Source: Planctomycetota bacterium (GTDB lineage: Bacteria > Planctomycetota > Planctomycetia > Pirellulales > Lacipirellulaceae). From it: 5,549 nt of DNA. The notes beneath the pieces are model-generated. The model saw nothing but the letters and a program-made list of their open reading frames with translations. It was not told the origin of the DNA and ran no database searches. The DNA lies in contig JAJDEE010000063.1 in NCBI GenBank assembly GCA_029259975.1, positions 1-5,549 of the forward strand, in the 5' to 3' direction. Of this stretch, positions 1 to 5,549 are shown piece by piece. The position numbers and the translations under genes are program-made. How positions within the stretch are numbered: position 1 is the first letter of the stretch; every line of letters begins with the position of its first letter.

Positions 1-345
1 CTGGCAGAGATCTGCGACAAGGTCGGCATCATCGAACAAGGAAAGCTACTAGTCGTCGGCAGTGTCGAGGAAATCAGCGCGAAGGCCGAAACCACCAGCC
101 GCGTGCGTCTGCGTACGCTAGAAACTCCAGAGCGATTGCTAGAATGGCTGGCAGAGCGCAACGACATTTCGGACGTTCATGCGGAAGCAAAGATCGTAAC
201 ACTTAATCACGACGGCGACGAATCCGCACAAGCTGTCTTGTTGCGAGAAATCGTCGAGGCCGGATTCTCAGTCCTTGAATTCGCCAGCAAAACAAAAAGT
301 TTAGAAGACGTCTTCCTGCATGTTACAGAAGGCAGGGTACAATGA
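1..345 (+). CDS. ABC transporter ATP-binding protein, C-terminal part (5' end outside window)
   Basis: The frame is open from the first base and gives the last 114 residues of an ABC ATPase, which powers substrate movement through a partner permease at the inner membrane. The visible part starts just after where the H-loop would lie. The segment LAEICDKVGIIEQGKLLVVG is the typical post-H-loop strand pair of export-type (ABC-2, CcmA/NatA-like) ATPases. It ends with SLEDVFLHVTEG, the usual C-terminal signature of that group. Walker A, Walker B, the Q-loop and the LSGGQ signature are upstream of the window and cannot be checked. The stop codon overlaps the next start in the sequence ATGA, so translation is probably coupled to the permease gene. 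The substrate is unknown. The family call is firm, but the subfamily and cargo are not. Confidence 0.9.
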   Translation: MAEICDKVGIIEQGKLLVVGSVEEISAKAETTSRVRLRTLETPERLLEWLAERNDISDVHAEAKIVTLNHDGDESAQAVLLREIVEAGFSVLEFASKTKSLEDVFLHVTEGRVQ

Positions 346-1964
346 GCAGCGTCGCTCCCATCACGCCAAGCTGGAGAAACTGGCTAGGCAAAGCCTATCG
401 CGGCCTAGAAAGAATAGCCGACCGCGCCAATCCGATCCTTGTCAAAGAAACCCGCCAAGCGCTCAAAAGCCGTCAGTTTATCGTGACCTTTCTCGTGGTG
501 CTGATTGCGTGTTGGATAGCCAGCTTCACAGTCGTCGCAATCGTCGGCCCAGACGTCTATTTTGTGGCGGCAGGTGCACAGATGCTGCACGTCTATGCGA
601 TAATTTTAGCGTTTCCTCTAATGATGATCGTTCCGTACTCCGCTTTTCGCTCCTTAGCTGCTGAGCAAGAAGATAATACCTACGATCTGCTCTCGATCAC
701 CACGCTTACGACGGGACAAATCGTTACGGGGAAACTCACCAGTGCTATCGTGCAGATGCTCGTCTTTTTGTCGGCGGTCAGCCCATGTATTGCGTTTACT
801 TTTTTACTTCGCGGGGTCGATGCGCTCACCGTTACGATGTTGTTGTGCTATCTCATTTTGACTTCGCTGGGGCTATCTATCCTGGCCCTACTGGCAGGCA
901 CTCTTGCGAAGGTGCGGTACTCGCAGGTGCTAGTTTCCGTACTATTGGTGCTGTTACTGGCTGGTTTCTTCATCATGTCCATCCTACTTATGTCGGAGTT
1001 TATCTACGACAGCTACTCCTATTTGCGCGACGTCTGGTTTTGGGTCGGCAATTTGGCCTTTCTTACTCTCCACCTCACTACATTCGCACTGCTACATGCC
1101 GCAGCTTCAGCGCAAATAGCTTTTAACAGCGAGAACCGCTCAACACCCTTGCGACGTCTCATGCTTCTGCAACAAGCTTGTTTCTTTGGCTGGATGGCTC
1201 TGCCTGTGATTGAAGAAGGAACGCGAATCATCAACGAAGTGCTGTTTGTAACCGCAGTTATTTCTGGCATCTATTGGTACGCGATGGGGACGTTCCTTAC
1301 TAGCGAGTGGCCACATCTCTCCCGACGCGTTCAGCGATCGCTACCGCAGAGCCAGCTGGGGCGTGCGTTTTTTACCTGGCTCAACCCCGGCCCAGGGACT
1401 GGATATATGTTTTGTGTAGCTAACCTCACGATGCTTTTTGCTGTGGGATTACTATTGATGGTTTTTACAGACCAGGCGAGAACACGATGGCTGAATAGTG
1501 AGCAAATATTCTATTTTTACTCACTCAGCTGGAGTTATGTCGTCTTCTATCTGGGCCTTGGAAAGCTGTTGATCAGCTTAGCGCGACGGTTTGTTTTCGT
1601 GTCGTTGACGGCCGGATTCTTGCTGCATGTCATCTTGCTACTGGCTGGCTGCGGAGGACCTCAAGTTTTGTCCTTCATGAGTTCAGCACTTCAATTTGGC
1701 AGCCAGTATTCGCTGTTGCATATCACCAACCCTATTTGGACATTGGCTGAATTAGTCGACAATGGCGCAGCAGTCGATGCCCTGACGGTGCTGCTCGTAA
1801 TTGGTCCGGCAGCGATCATTGTGCTGCTACTTAACATGCGATCGGTTGCTATCGAGCTTCAACACCAACGCCGAAATTTGCCTGCAAGAGTCGCAGAAGA
1901 CGAGGCCCAATTGCATCCTGAACCAGAAACAAGGCCAAGTAATCCCTGGGAATCGGGAGAATGA
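342..1964 (+). CDS. ABC-2 type transporter permease, multi-spanning membrane protein
   Basis: This 540-residue integral membrane protein is the likely channel partner of the ATPase encoded just upstream. The N-terminal cytoplasmic stretch (about residues 29-46, NPILVKETRQALKSRQF) and the segment PYSAFRSLAAEQEDNTYDLL (98-117), followed by TTGQIVTGK (123-131), are characteristic of ABC-2 permeases, where this region couples to the ATPase. About 11-12 hydrophobic segments are visible, near residues 46-69, 81-100, 133-155, 162-186, 195-217, 234-256, 272-290, 299-319, 356-376, 390-412, 416-435 and 478-498. This is about twice the usual six, so it may be an enlarged single-chain permease. A charged, proline-rich tail of about 40 residues follows the last segment. 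The ATG at 342 is chosen because it gives the 4-bp coupled overlap, with a purine-rich AGGG about 5 bases before it. The substrate cannot be deduced. Confidence 0.9.
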   Translation: MSSVAPITPSWRNWLGKAYRGLERIADRANPILVKETRQALKSRQFIVTFLVVLIACWIASFTVVAIVGPDVYFVAAGAQMLHVYAIILAFPLMMIVPYSAFRSLAAEQEDNTYDLLSITTLTTGQIVTGKLTSAIVQMLVFLSAVSPCIAFTFLLRGVDALTVTMLLCYLILTSLGLSILALLAGTLAKVRYSQVLVSVLLVLLLAGFFIMSILLMSEFIYDSYSYLRDVWFWVGNLAFLTLHLTTFALLHAAASAQIAFNSENRSTPLRRLMLLQQACFFGWMALPVIEEGTRIINEVLFVTAVISGIYWYAMGTFLTSEWPHLSRRVQRSLPQSQLGRAFFTWLNPGPGTGYMFCVANLTMLFAVGLLLMVFTDQARTRWLNSEQIFYFYSLSWSYVVFYLGLGKLLISLARRFVFVSLTAGFLLHVILLLAGCGGPQVLSFMSSALQFGSQYSLLHITNPIWTLAELVDNGAAVDALTVLLVIGPAAIIVLLLNMRSVAIELQHQRRNLPARVAEDEAQLHPEPETRPSNPWESGE

Positions 1965-1986
1965 GTTGCAACTCAACTCAATTCTC
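1957..1986. terminator. Hairpin across two convergent stop codons (possible bidirectional terminator)
   Basis: GAGAAT (1957-1962) pairs with ATTCTC (1981-1986), and GAGTTG (1963-1968) pairs with CAACTC (1974-1979). One A (1980) is bulged and a 5-base loop (1969-1973) closes the stem, giving 12 base pairs. An alternative perfect 14-bp palindrome lies at 1962-1975. The stem contains the permease stop (TGA 1962-1964) and the stop of the convergent gene (1978-1980). Neither strand has a T-run after the stem, so intrinsic termination is uncertain. It could instead block convergent transcription or protect both 3' ends. Confidence 0.45.
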
Positions 1987-2481
1987 AAACGAGGCTCGCC
2001 AGCGTTGCCGGCCACGTTGCAGCACGACCGCAGGCGGCTGAATCGAAATCACCTCGATGCCATTTTGCCTTTCGCCCTCAGCAACCATCGTCACCAATCC
2101 GTCGATCGAAAGCGCCACATGCTGGCCATCGACATCCACGAATCCGAGCAGCTCTACAGACGTCTCTGACTGGTCTTTAGAACTAGCACGCCTCCCGCCT
2201 TGCCGTTTGGGAGCCTGGAAAATATTTGTCCGCTCAGGAAAGGGCGGCTCGAAAGCGAGCTTGATTTTCTCGCTGAGCGGCTCTTGGTCAATCGCCTGTT
2301 CTTCTGCGCTCGATTCGCCACCCTCAACCACGTTGACAGGTTTTTCTGCCTCGGCGACACTTTCCGCCAAGTCTTGCTTCAACGAAACGGTACTTTGATT
2401 CTGATCTTGTTCACCACCAATAAAGTACAGGCTCAAAGAACAGCAAACAGCGGCAGCCAAAGTTAGAAGATAGCGTTTCAT
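1978..2481 (-). CDS. Small membrane-anchored protein with GspC/PilP-like periplasmic domain
   Basis: This 167-residue protein has a basic start (MKRY), one hydrophobic segment (about residues 4-21) and an acidic low-complexity linker (23-75). A compact C-terminal domain (about 80-165) opens with FPERTNIFQAP and continues with LLGFVDVDGQHVALSIDG, then GIEVISIQPPAVVLQRG and WRASF. This beta-rich pattern, with an early NIF/DPF-like element, a G-x-ALS strand and a final VxL-x-RG strand, resembles the homology region of GspC and the folded domain of PilP. Those domains link inner-membrane secretion or pilus machinery to the secretin. The single N-terminal anchor is GspC-like. No lipobox precedes C13 or C14, so a PilP-type lipoprotein is unlikely. 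ATG 2481 is chosen because it starts directly before the hydrophobic segment. The frame stays open up to 2607, but that extension has no signal or family character. The ribosome site is weak (GGAAA, close to the start). The function is inferred from the fold pattern only. Confidence 0.6.
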   Translation of the reverse strand: MKRYLLTLAAAVCCSLSLYFIGGEQDQNQSTVSLKQDLAESVAEAEKPVNVVEGGESSAEEQAIDQEPLSEKIKLAFEPPFPERTNIFQAPKRQGGRRASSKDQSETSVELLGFVDVDGQHVALSIDGLVTMVAEGERQNGIEVISIQPPAVVLQRGRQRWRASFEN

Positions 2482-2503
2482 AATTTCCGATGCCACGTAT
2501 GTA

Positions 2504-2518
2504 AAGGCCACAAGGCCA
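2504..2518. repeat. Tandem 7-bp direct repeat upstream of the GspC/PilP-like gene
   Basis: AAGGCCA occurs at 2504-2510 and again at 2512-2518, separated by a single C. The two GGCC cores also form a 4-bp inverted pair around ACAA. The element lies 23-37 bp before the ATG at 2481, where a leader or a proximal promoter would be. A regulatory role is only inferred, and the repeat is short enough to arise by chance. Confidence 0.3.
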
Positions 2519-2583
2519 GTAGACCGACAGAGGGCAAATACCCAATCAAATCTAGCACGTGGTAGGATGTCGGGCAGCGAGAA

Positions 2584-2628
2584 GCACTGCCAAACCGCGT
2601 GGGACAAACCGCATAATCAGTGCAGTGC
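2584..2628. repeat. Inverted repeat enclosing a direct repeat pair
   Basis: GCACTGC (2584-2590) is the exact inverse complement of GCAGTGC (2622-2628). The 31-bp interior contains two copies of CAAACCGC, at 2591-2598 and 2605-2612, 14 bp apart start to start. The element is about 100-145 bp upstream of the start of the minus-strand gene at 2481 and about 115 bp past the oxidoreductase stop. It could be a regulator-binding region or a structured 3' UTR. No T-run makes it an intrinsic terminator. Confidence 0.35.
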
Positions 2629-2744
2629 GCAAGACTCCCCCTCAAAAGCCCGCGAAACTCGTGTTGTCTATGCCTTTACAGCACAAGGCAGCCAGCGACG
2701 GCGCAATGAACGGTTACGAAAAAACTAAGGTGGCGGTATTGAAA

Positions 2745-4163
2745 CTACGTCTTGATTTCAAAACCTTTGCGTTGCTCGCGTTCGACGAAAGTGTTGGATT
2801 GAGCGTCCCCGACGAATTGTTCCGTTTTTGGGTCGTATACCTGTTCTCGATCTAACCGCAAGGCGACATTCACCGCATGGCACACCGACAGCATACGGTG
2901 ATGAGACTCCACATCTGATACTGGCTTGTTGCGAGTCTTGATACACTCCATGAAGTTGAGCATGTGCGACTCGGGGACGTCGCAGCCGTAGAGTTTCGTT
3001 AGCGCATCCTGCGGCAAAGGGTTTTCTTTCAACTGCTCGACCGGGCCGCCGACCAGCTTGCCACGGTTGACCAAAAAACGACCTTTCTGACCTTGGAACA
3101 GGATGCCATTTCCAAAGCCATGATTCTCTTGTGCATCGTGAACGATCATCATTTCAATTCCGTCTGCGAACGTCACTCGCACCTCAAGTTCCGAAGCGGT
3201 GTTAAAGCGATCGTCCTCCGTCGGCATCCCGTTGACCAATGGCACTGGGTGCTTGGCAAATAATGGCTTGATCGTAATATTGCCGATGTCGGCATGTAGT
3301 TTGTCGAGTGCCCACATGGCGATGTCAAGGTGATGTGCTCCCCAGTCAGTAACTCGACCACCAGCATACTCGTAGAACCAGCGATAGTGTCGATGGGTCC
3401 TGCCCAGCGGAAAACCCGCTCCCCAACCATCCAGATGAATAATCTTTCCCTGGCGATACTCGGCCTTGGGTGCTTGTCCCTGCCACATATCCCAGTTCAG
3501 AACCTTCGGCACCTTGGCAAGGGGAAGGGAGTCGCAAACATCTGCGGCCCCGATCGCACAGGTCACACGCTTTACTTTTCCGATGCGCCCATCTCGTACC
3601 ATCGCCGCAGCAGTAGCAAAACGCTTTTCCATTTCGGTGCGTTGTTGAGTGCCAACCTGTACCACCCTTTTCGTTCTGTTCATCACTTCCAGCATTTGCT
3701 GCCCTTCACGAATCGTGAGCGTCAAGGGTTTTTCGCAGTAAACATCCTTGCCCGCTTGCATGGCTTCGATGGCAATTTTCGTATGCCAGTGGTCAGGCGT
3801 GGCGATAACGACCACATCGATATCGTTGCGATCCAAGACGCGGCGATAATCTTCGTAGAACGGCACGAGGGGCGAATGGCCATGCTCTCGGTTTTGATCT
3901 TTGCCCACCTGAACTGCACGTCCAGCTTGAATGGCATCAACATCGCAAATCGCAGCGCATGGTCCAAACTCCATCGCCGCGCGCGCCAAGTAGGTGTGAT
4001 AGCGAATTCCGGTCCCAATAAAAGCTATGGTAGGCTGCTCGCTAGGCGACCTAAAATTGTTCGCTTGGCTCTGAGAACCCAAATACCAAGGCGCTAAGCC
4101 AGCACTAACCGCTAAGCTCGTCGATGCCTTCAGGAAATCACGTCTTGAATTTACTTGCCCCAT
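2745..4163 (-). CDS. Tat-exported Gfo/Idh/MocA family NAD(P)-dependent oxidoreductase
   Basis: This 472-residue protein is a probable dehydrogenase, or redox-cycling hydrolase, acting on sugars or sugar-like compounds in the periplasm. The N-terminus carries a twin-arginine signal (SRRDFLKAS, R7-R8, then a hydrophobic stretch to about residue 28). A Rossmann domain follows, with TIAFIGTG (45-52) and an acidic residue at the end of strand 2 (D74) that suggests NAD(H). The family motif CEKPL is at 143-147 (K145 the likely catalytic lysine), and D273-WGA-H277 matches the usual catalytic Asp/His spacing. The GTGIRY loop lacks the third glycine of GxGxxG. Such leader-bearing oxidoreductases are very numerous in planctomycetes. 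ATG 4163 is preferred over ATG 4199 because it has a GAGGA site 8 bases upstream and places the Arg pair at the expected position. Its substrate cannot be read from the sequence. It sits between secretin-related genes with no obvious functional link. Confidence 0.92.
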   Translation of the reverse strand: MGQVNSRRDFLKASTSLAVSAGLAPWYLGSQSQANNFRSPSEQPTIAFIGTGIRYHTYLARAAMEFGPCAAICDVDAIQAGRAVQVGKDQNREHGHSPLVPFYEDYRRVLDRNDIDVVVIATPDHWHTKIAIEAMQAGKDVYCEKPLTLTIREGQQMLEVMNRTKRVVQVGTQQRTEMEKRFATAAAMVRDGRIGKVKRVTCAIGAADVCDSLPLAKVPKVLNWDMWQGQAPKAEYRQGKIIHLDGWGAGFPLGRTHRHYRWFYEYAGGRVTDWGAHHLDIAMWALDKLHADIGNITIKPLFAKHPVPLVNGMPTEDDRFNTASELEVRVTFADGIEMMIVHDAQENHGFGNGILFQGQKGRFLVNRGKLVGGPVEQLKENPLPQDALTKLYGCDVPESHMLNFMECIKTRNKPVSDVESHHRMLSVCHAVNVALRLDREQVYDPKTEQFVGDAQSNTFVEREQRKGFEIKT

Positions 4164-4171
4164 CGTGTTAA

Positions 4172-4176
4172 TCCTC
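4172..4176 (-). promoter_or_regulatory. Ribosome binding site deciding the oxidoreductase start
   Basis: On the minus strand GAGGA lies 8 bases before the ATG at 4163, within GGTGAGGA (4172-4179). This supports the internal ATG rather than the upstream in-frame ATG at 4199, which would put 12 extra residues before the twin-arginine leader. Confidence 0.65.
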
Positions 4177-4198
4177 ACCAGATACAGTGTGCAGTACA

Positions 4199-4233
4199 AG
4201 GTTCTCTATTTCAACTTGAAAGTATAAGAACCT
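4199..4233. repeat. Nested inverted repeat, operator-like
   Basis: The outer arms AGGTTCT (4199-4205) and AGAACCT (4227-4233) are exact inverse complements. Inside them TTTCAA (4209-4214) and TTGAAA (4216-4221) form a second dyad around one central C. The two dyads are offset by about 1 bp. The element overlaps the predicted -10 box and transcription start of the oxidoreductase promoter, which is where a repressor would bind. It also lies about 60 bp past the secretin stop, so a transcribed hairpin is an alternative. There is no T-run typical of a terminator. Confidence 0.45.
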
Positions 4234-4249
4234 CGCGCCTGACATGCAA
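4221..4249 (-). promoter_or_regulatory. Predicted sigma70-type promoter of the oxidoreductase gene
   Basis: On the minus strand TTGCAT (4244-4249) and TATACT (4221-4226) are separated by exactly 17 bp. The -10 box matches the consensus at 5 of 6 positions and the -35 box at 3 of 6. Initiation near 4214 would give a leader of about 50 nt that includes the GAGGA ribosome site. This implies that the oxidoreductase can be transcribed independently of the secretin gene upstream. Confidence 0.45.
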
Positions 4250-4291
4250 TCTGGTGTGAACCATCATCAGAGCAAATGACGGGCTGTCGAC

Positions 4292-5549
4292 TTAACGCTT
4301 AGCGCGTAGCAGCTGCAACAGCGCTCGCGAATCATCTTTGACCGAGCGTCTAGCTGGCGAGCTTGACTCTTGGATCATCGTACGACTTTTGTCTGTGCCA
4401 CCGACTGCTCGATAGCGATCTCCAAAGCCGGCTCGGAAAGGAGCGACCTCTTGTCGGAGCGATTGCTGAGGCTTGCTTTGTGCAACAGGGGGAATCAACT
4501 CTGGCGGAGCTTCGATTGATGGCCTTGAGGTTGGGCCTTCGTAGATGATGTCTCCCTCAAGCGGCACGGCTACCGCGTCAAACTTGGGCACGTCACTACA
4601 ATTATTACACGAGCTTTGATCTTCTCCGCAACCTTCTGCCATTGGAACTCTGTCGAGTCGGCAGTTGACGGTCTGCTGTGCTAAATACTCGCGTTGAGAG
4701 GGTGCTTGCTCGTAGCTGACGATTTCAGGCATTAAAAATATGGTAAGCTCGCTTTCGCGTACTGTTGTATTTCGTGAACGGAACAAAGGTCCAATGTATT
4801 TCACATCCTTAAGAAAAGGAATTCCATTGAAGTCGCCAGTATCGCTACGCTGGCGTAGTCCGCCGATGACCAGTGTCTTGCGATTAGCAACACGCACCGT
4901 TGTGTTAGCAATGCGGCTGTCGATAATCGGCTGATCAGTTTCTGTAAATCCTGCTAGACGGCTAAACTCCTGCTCGACGACAAGCTTGATCGTTCCGTCA
5001 GCAGCAACCGTTGGCGTAACCAGTAGTGTCACGCCGACATCTTTGAACGACGTCGTGCCAATTTGTCCACCTAGCGATGATTGAGTAAGCTGCTGGAAAG
5101 GAATCTGTTGGACACTGCTCATTTCAGCCGTTTGGTTTTCCATCACCGTTACATTTGGATTGGCAAGTAGCCGAGCATCGTTCGCGTTTTGCAGCAGCAA
5201 AGCAACAGTCGTAATATCAAAGTTTCTCGTCAAGCTCTTGATCGTGGCCGTTCCGCCAGCCGCGCCAGCAGCAAACGGAATGAGTGTCGTTGTGTCAAAG
5301 GTTAGAGCTTGCTGTGGAATACCATCGGCATCGAGATTATTACCCTTACCCGAACTGTTCCAATTTAAGCCAAGTTTCTCCACGTCCTGCAAACTAATAT
5401 CATAAATCAACGCGGTGATTCGAACCTGAGGCAACGGGCGGTCTATTTTTGCCAGCACACGCCGTACCATGGCTAAATTTGAAGCATAATCAACCACGAC
5501 TAGACGATTCTCTTCTGGCATGGTTGCCAACCGACCTGCTTGACTGAGA
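4292..5549 (-). CDS. Secretin (GspD/PilQ superfamily) C-terminal part, 5' end outside window
   Basis: The last 418 residues are visible, and the frame runs open to the right edge. Secretins form the outer-membrane gate of type II secretion, type IV pili and related systems. Visible residues 6-38 (RLVVVDYASNLAMVRRVLAKID within) finish an N-type subdomain. QVRITALIYDISLQDVEKLG begins the secretin core. The core continues through the LLANPNVTVMENQTAEM strand, GVTLLVTPTVAADGTIKLVV and TTVRVANRKTLVIGGL. It ends with the signature GIPFLKDVKYIGPLFRSR (242-259) and ESELTIFLMPEIV. A 141-residue polar tail follows, with four cysteines (296, 307, 314, 317), proline-rich stretches and a basic helix-like end. 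The TTG at 5530 is not the start, since a complete secretin needs several hundred more residues. Whether it serves secretion or pili is undecided. No intrinsic terminator is seen after the stop. Confidence 0.92.
   Translation of the reverse strand, partial: LSQAGRLATMPEENRLVVVDYASNLAMVRRVLAKIDRPLPQVRITALIYDISLQDVEKLGLNWNSSGKGNNLDADGIPQQALTFDTTTLIPFAAGAAGGTATIKSLTRNFDITTVALLLQNANDARLLANPNVTVMENQTAEMSSVQQIPFQQLTQSSLGGQIGTTSFKDVGVTLLVTPTVAADGTIKLVVEQEFSRLAGFTETDQPIIDSRIANTTVRVANRKTLVIGGLRQRSDTGDFNGIPFLKDVKYIGPLFRSRNTTVRESELTIFLMPEIVSYEQAPSQREYLAQQTVNCRLDRVPMAEGCGEDQSSCNNCSDVPKFDAVAVPLEGDIIYEGPTSRPSIEAPPELIPPVAQSKPQQSLRQEVAPFRAGFGDRYRAVGGTDKSRTMIQESSSPARRSVKDDSRALLQLLRAKR

Larger units (their letters stand above)
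2482..2744. other. Intergenic spacer without a supportable gene
   Basis: These 263 bp separate the oxidoreductase stop from the start of the GspC/PilP-like gene, both read on the minus strand. I see no credible coding sequence and no tRNA. A convincing sigma70 promoter for the downstream gene was not found. The best match on the minus strand is TTGGGT, 16 bp, TCTACT, ending about 40 bp before the ATG, and it is weak. The spacer does hold short repeats (2504-2518 and 2584-2628) and a 6-bp hairpin (2671-2676 with 2685-2690) lacking a T-run. Its length suggests that the small gene is transcribed from its own promoter or that the spacer carries regulatory RNA structure. Confidence 0.5.

Noticed and set aside
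1334..1343. GCGATCGC palindrome resembling the cyanobacterial HIP1 octamer
   Set aside because: It occurs once, inside the permease coding region. One chance copy is not evidence for HIP1 or for a cyanobacterium.
2437..2445. Possible lipoprotein cysteine near the N-terminus of the GspC/PilP-like protein (C13/C14)
   Set aside because: The residues before both cysteines do not fit a lipobox, since the -1 position is V or C rather than G, A or S.
2671..2690. 6-bp hairpin TGCCTT/AAGGCA with an 8-base loop
   Set aside because: The stem is short and no T-run follows on either strand. Such stems are expected by chance.
2719..2724. Run of six T on the minus strand about 20 bases after the oxidoreductase stop
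   Set aside because: No stable GC-rich stem directly precedes it, so it is not a credible intrinsic terminator.
2559..2855. A 98-codon plus-strand open frame reaching into the spacer
   Set aside because: It overlaps the oxidoreductase 3' end on the other strand and its product is of low-complexity basic composition. No family resemblance or start signal was seen.
3330..4097. A 255-codon plus-strand open frame antisense to the oxidoreductase
   Set aside because: It lies wholly opposite a clearly conserved gene, its translation has no domain character, and no ribosome site was seen. It is a codon-bias shadow.
5528..5530. TTG at 5530 as the start of the secretin gene
   Set aside because: The frame continues open to the window edge with matching secretin sequence, and the N-domains would be missing. 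The gene is simply cut by the window.

Overview
The window most resembles the chromosome of a planctomycete, probably of the Pirellula/Rhodopirellula/Blastopirellula type. This is inferred from protein style: an ABC-2 permease opening with NPILVKETRQ, a Gfo/Idh/MocA oxidoreductase with a twin-arginine leader (RRDFLK), and a secretin with a long polar tail, all at moderate GC. No rRNA, tRNA, mobile element or CRISPR array was seen, so the assignment rests on family resemblance only.

Layout. On the plus strand, the 3' end of an ABC ATPase gene (1-345) overlaps by 4 bp a complete multi-spanning ABC-2 permease gene (342-1964). These form one translationally coupled export-type ABC module. A gene on the opposite strand converges on it, with only 13 bp between the two stop codons. 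A strong hairpin spans that junction and includes both stop codons.

The rest lies on the minus strand, read right to left. First comes the 3' part of a secretin gene (GspD/PilQ superfamily, 4292 to beyond the right edge), which forms an outer-membrane channel. Next is a Tat-exported Gfo/Idh/MocA oxidoreductase (2745-4163) with its own recognisable promoter. Last is a small single-pass membrane protein (1978-2481) whose C-terminal domain resembles the GspC/PilP periplasmic domain that contacts secretins. The secretin and the GspC/PilP-like protein plausibly belong to the same type II secretion or type IV pilus envelope machine, although a metabolic-type gene sits between them.

Non-coding DNA is limited. 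The 128-bp gap 4164-4291 holds a sigma70-like promoter with a nested inverted repeat over its -10 region. The 263-bp gap 2482-2744 holds short direct and inverted repeats but no gene that I can support. I found no clear evidence of a wholly new system. The best leads are the split secretin/GspC-like pair, the four-cysteine secretin tail, the operator-like dyad and the stop-codon hairpin.
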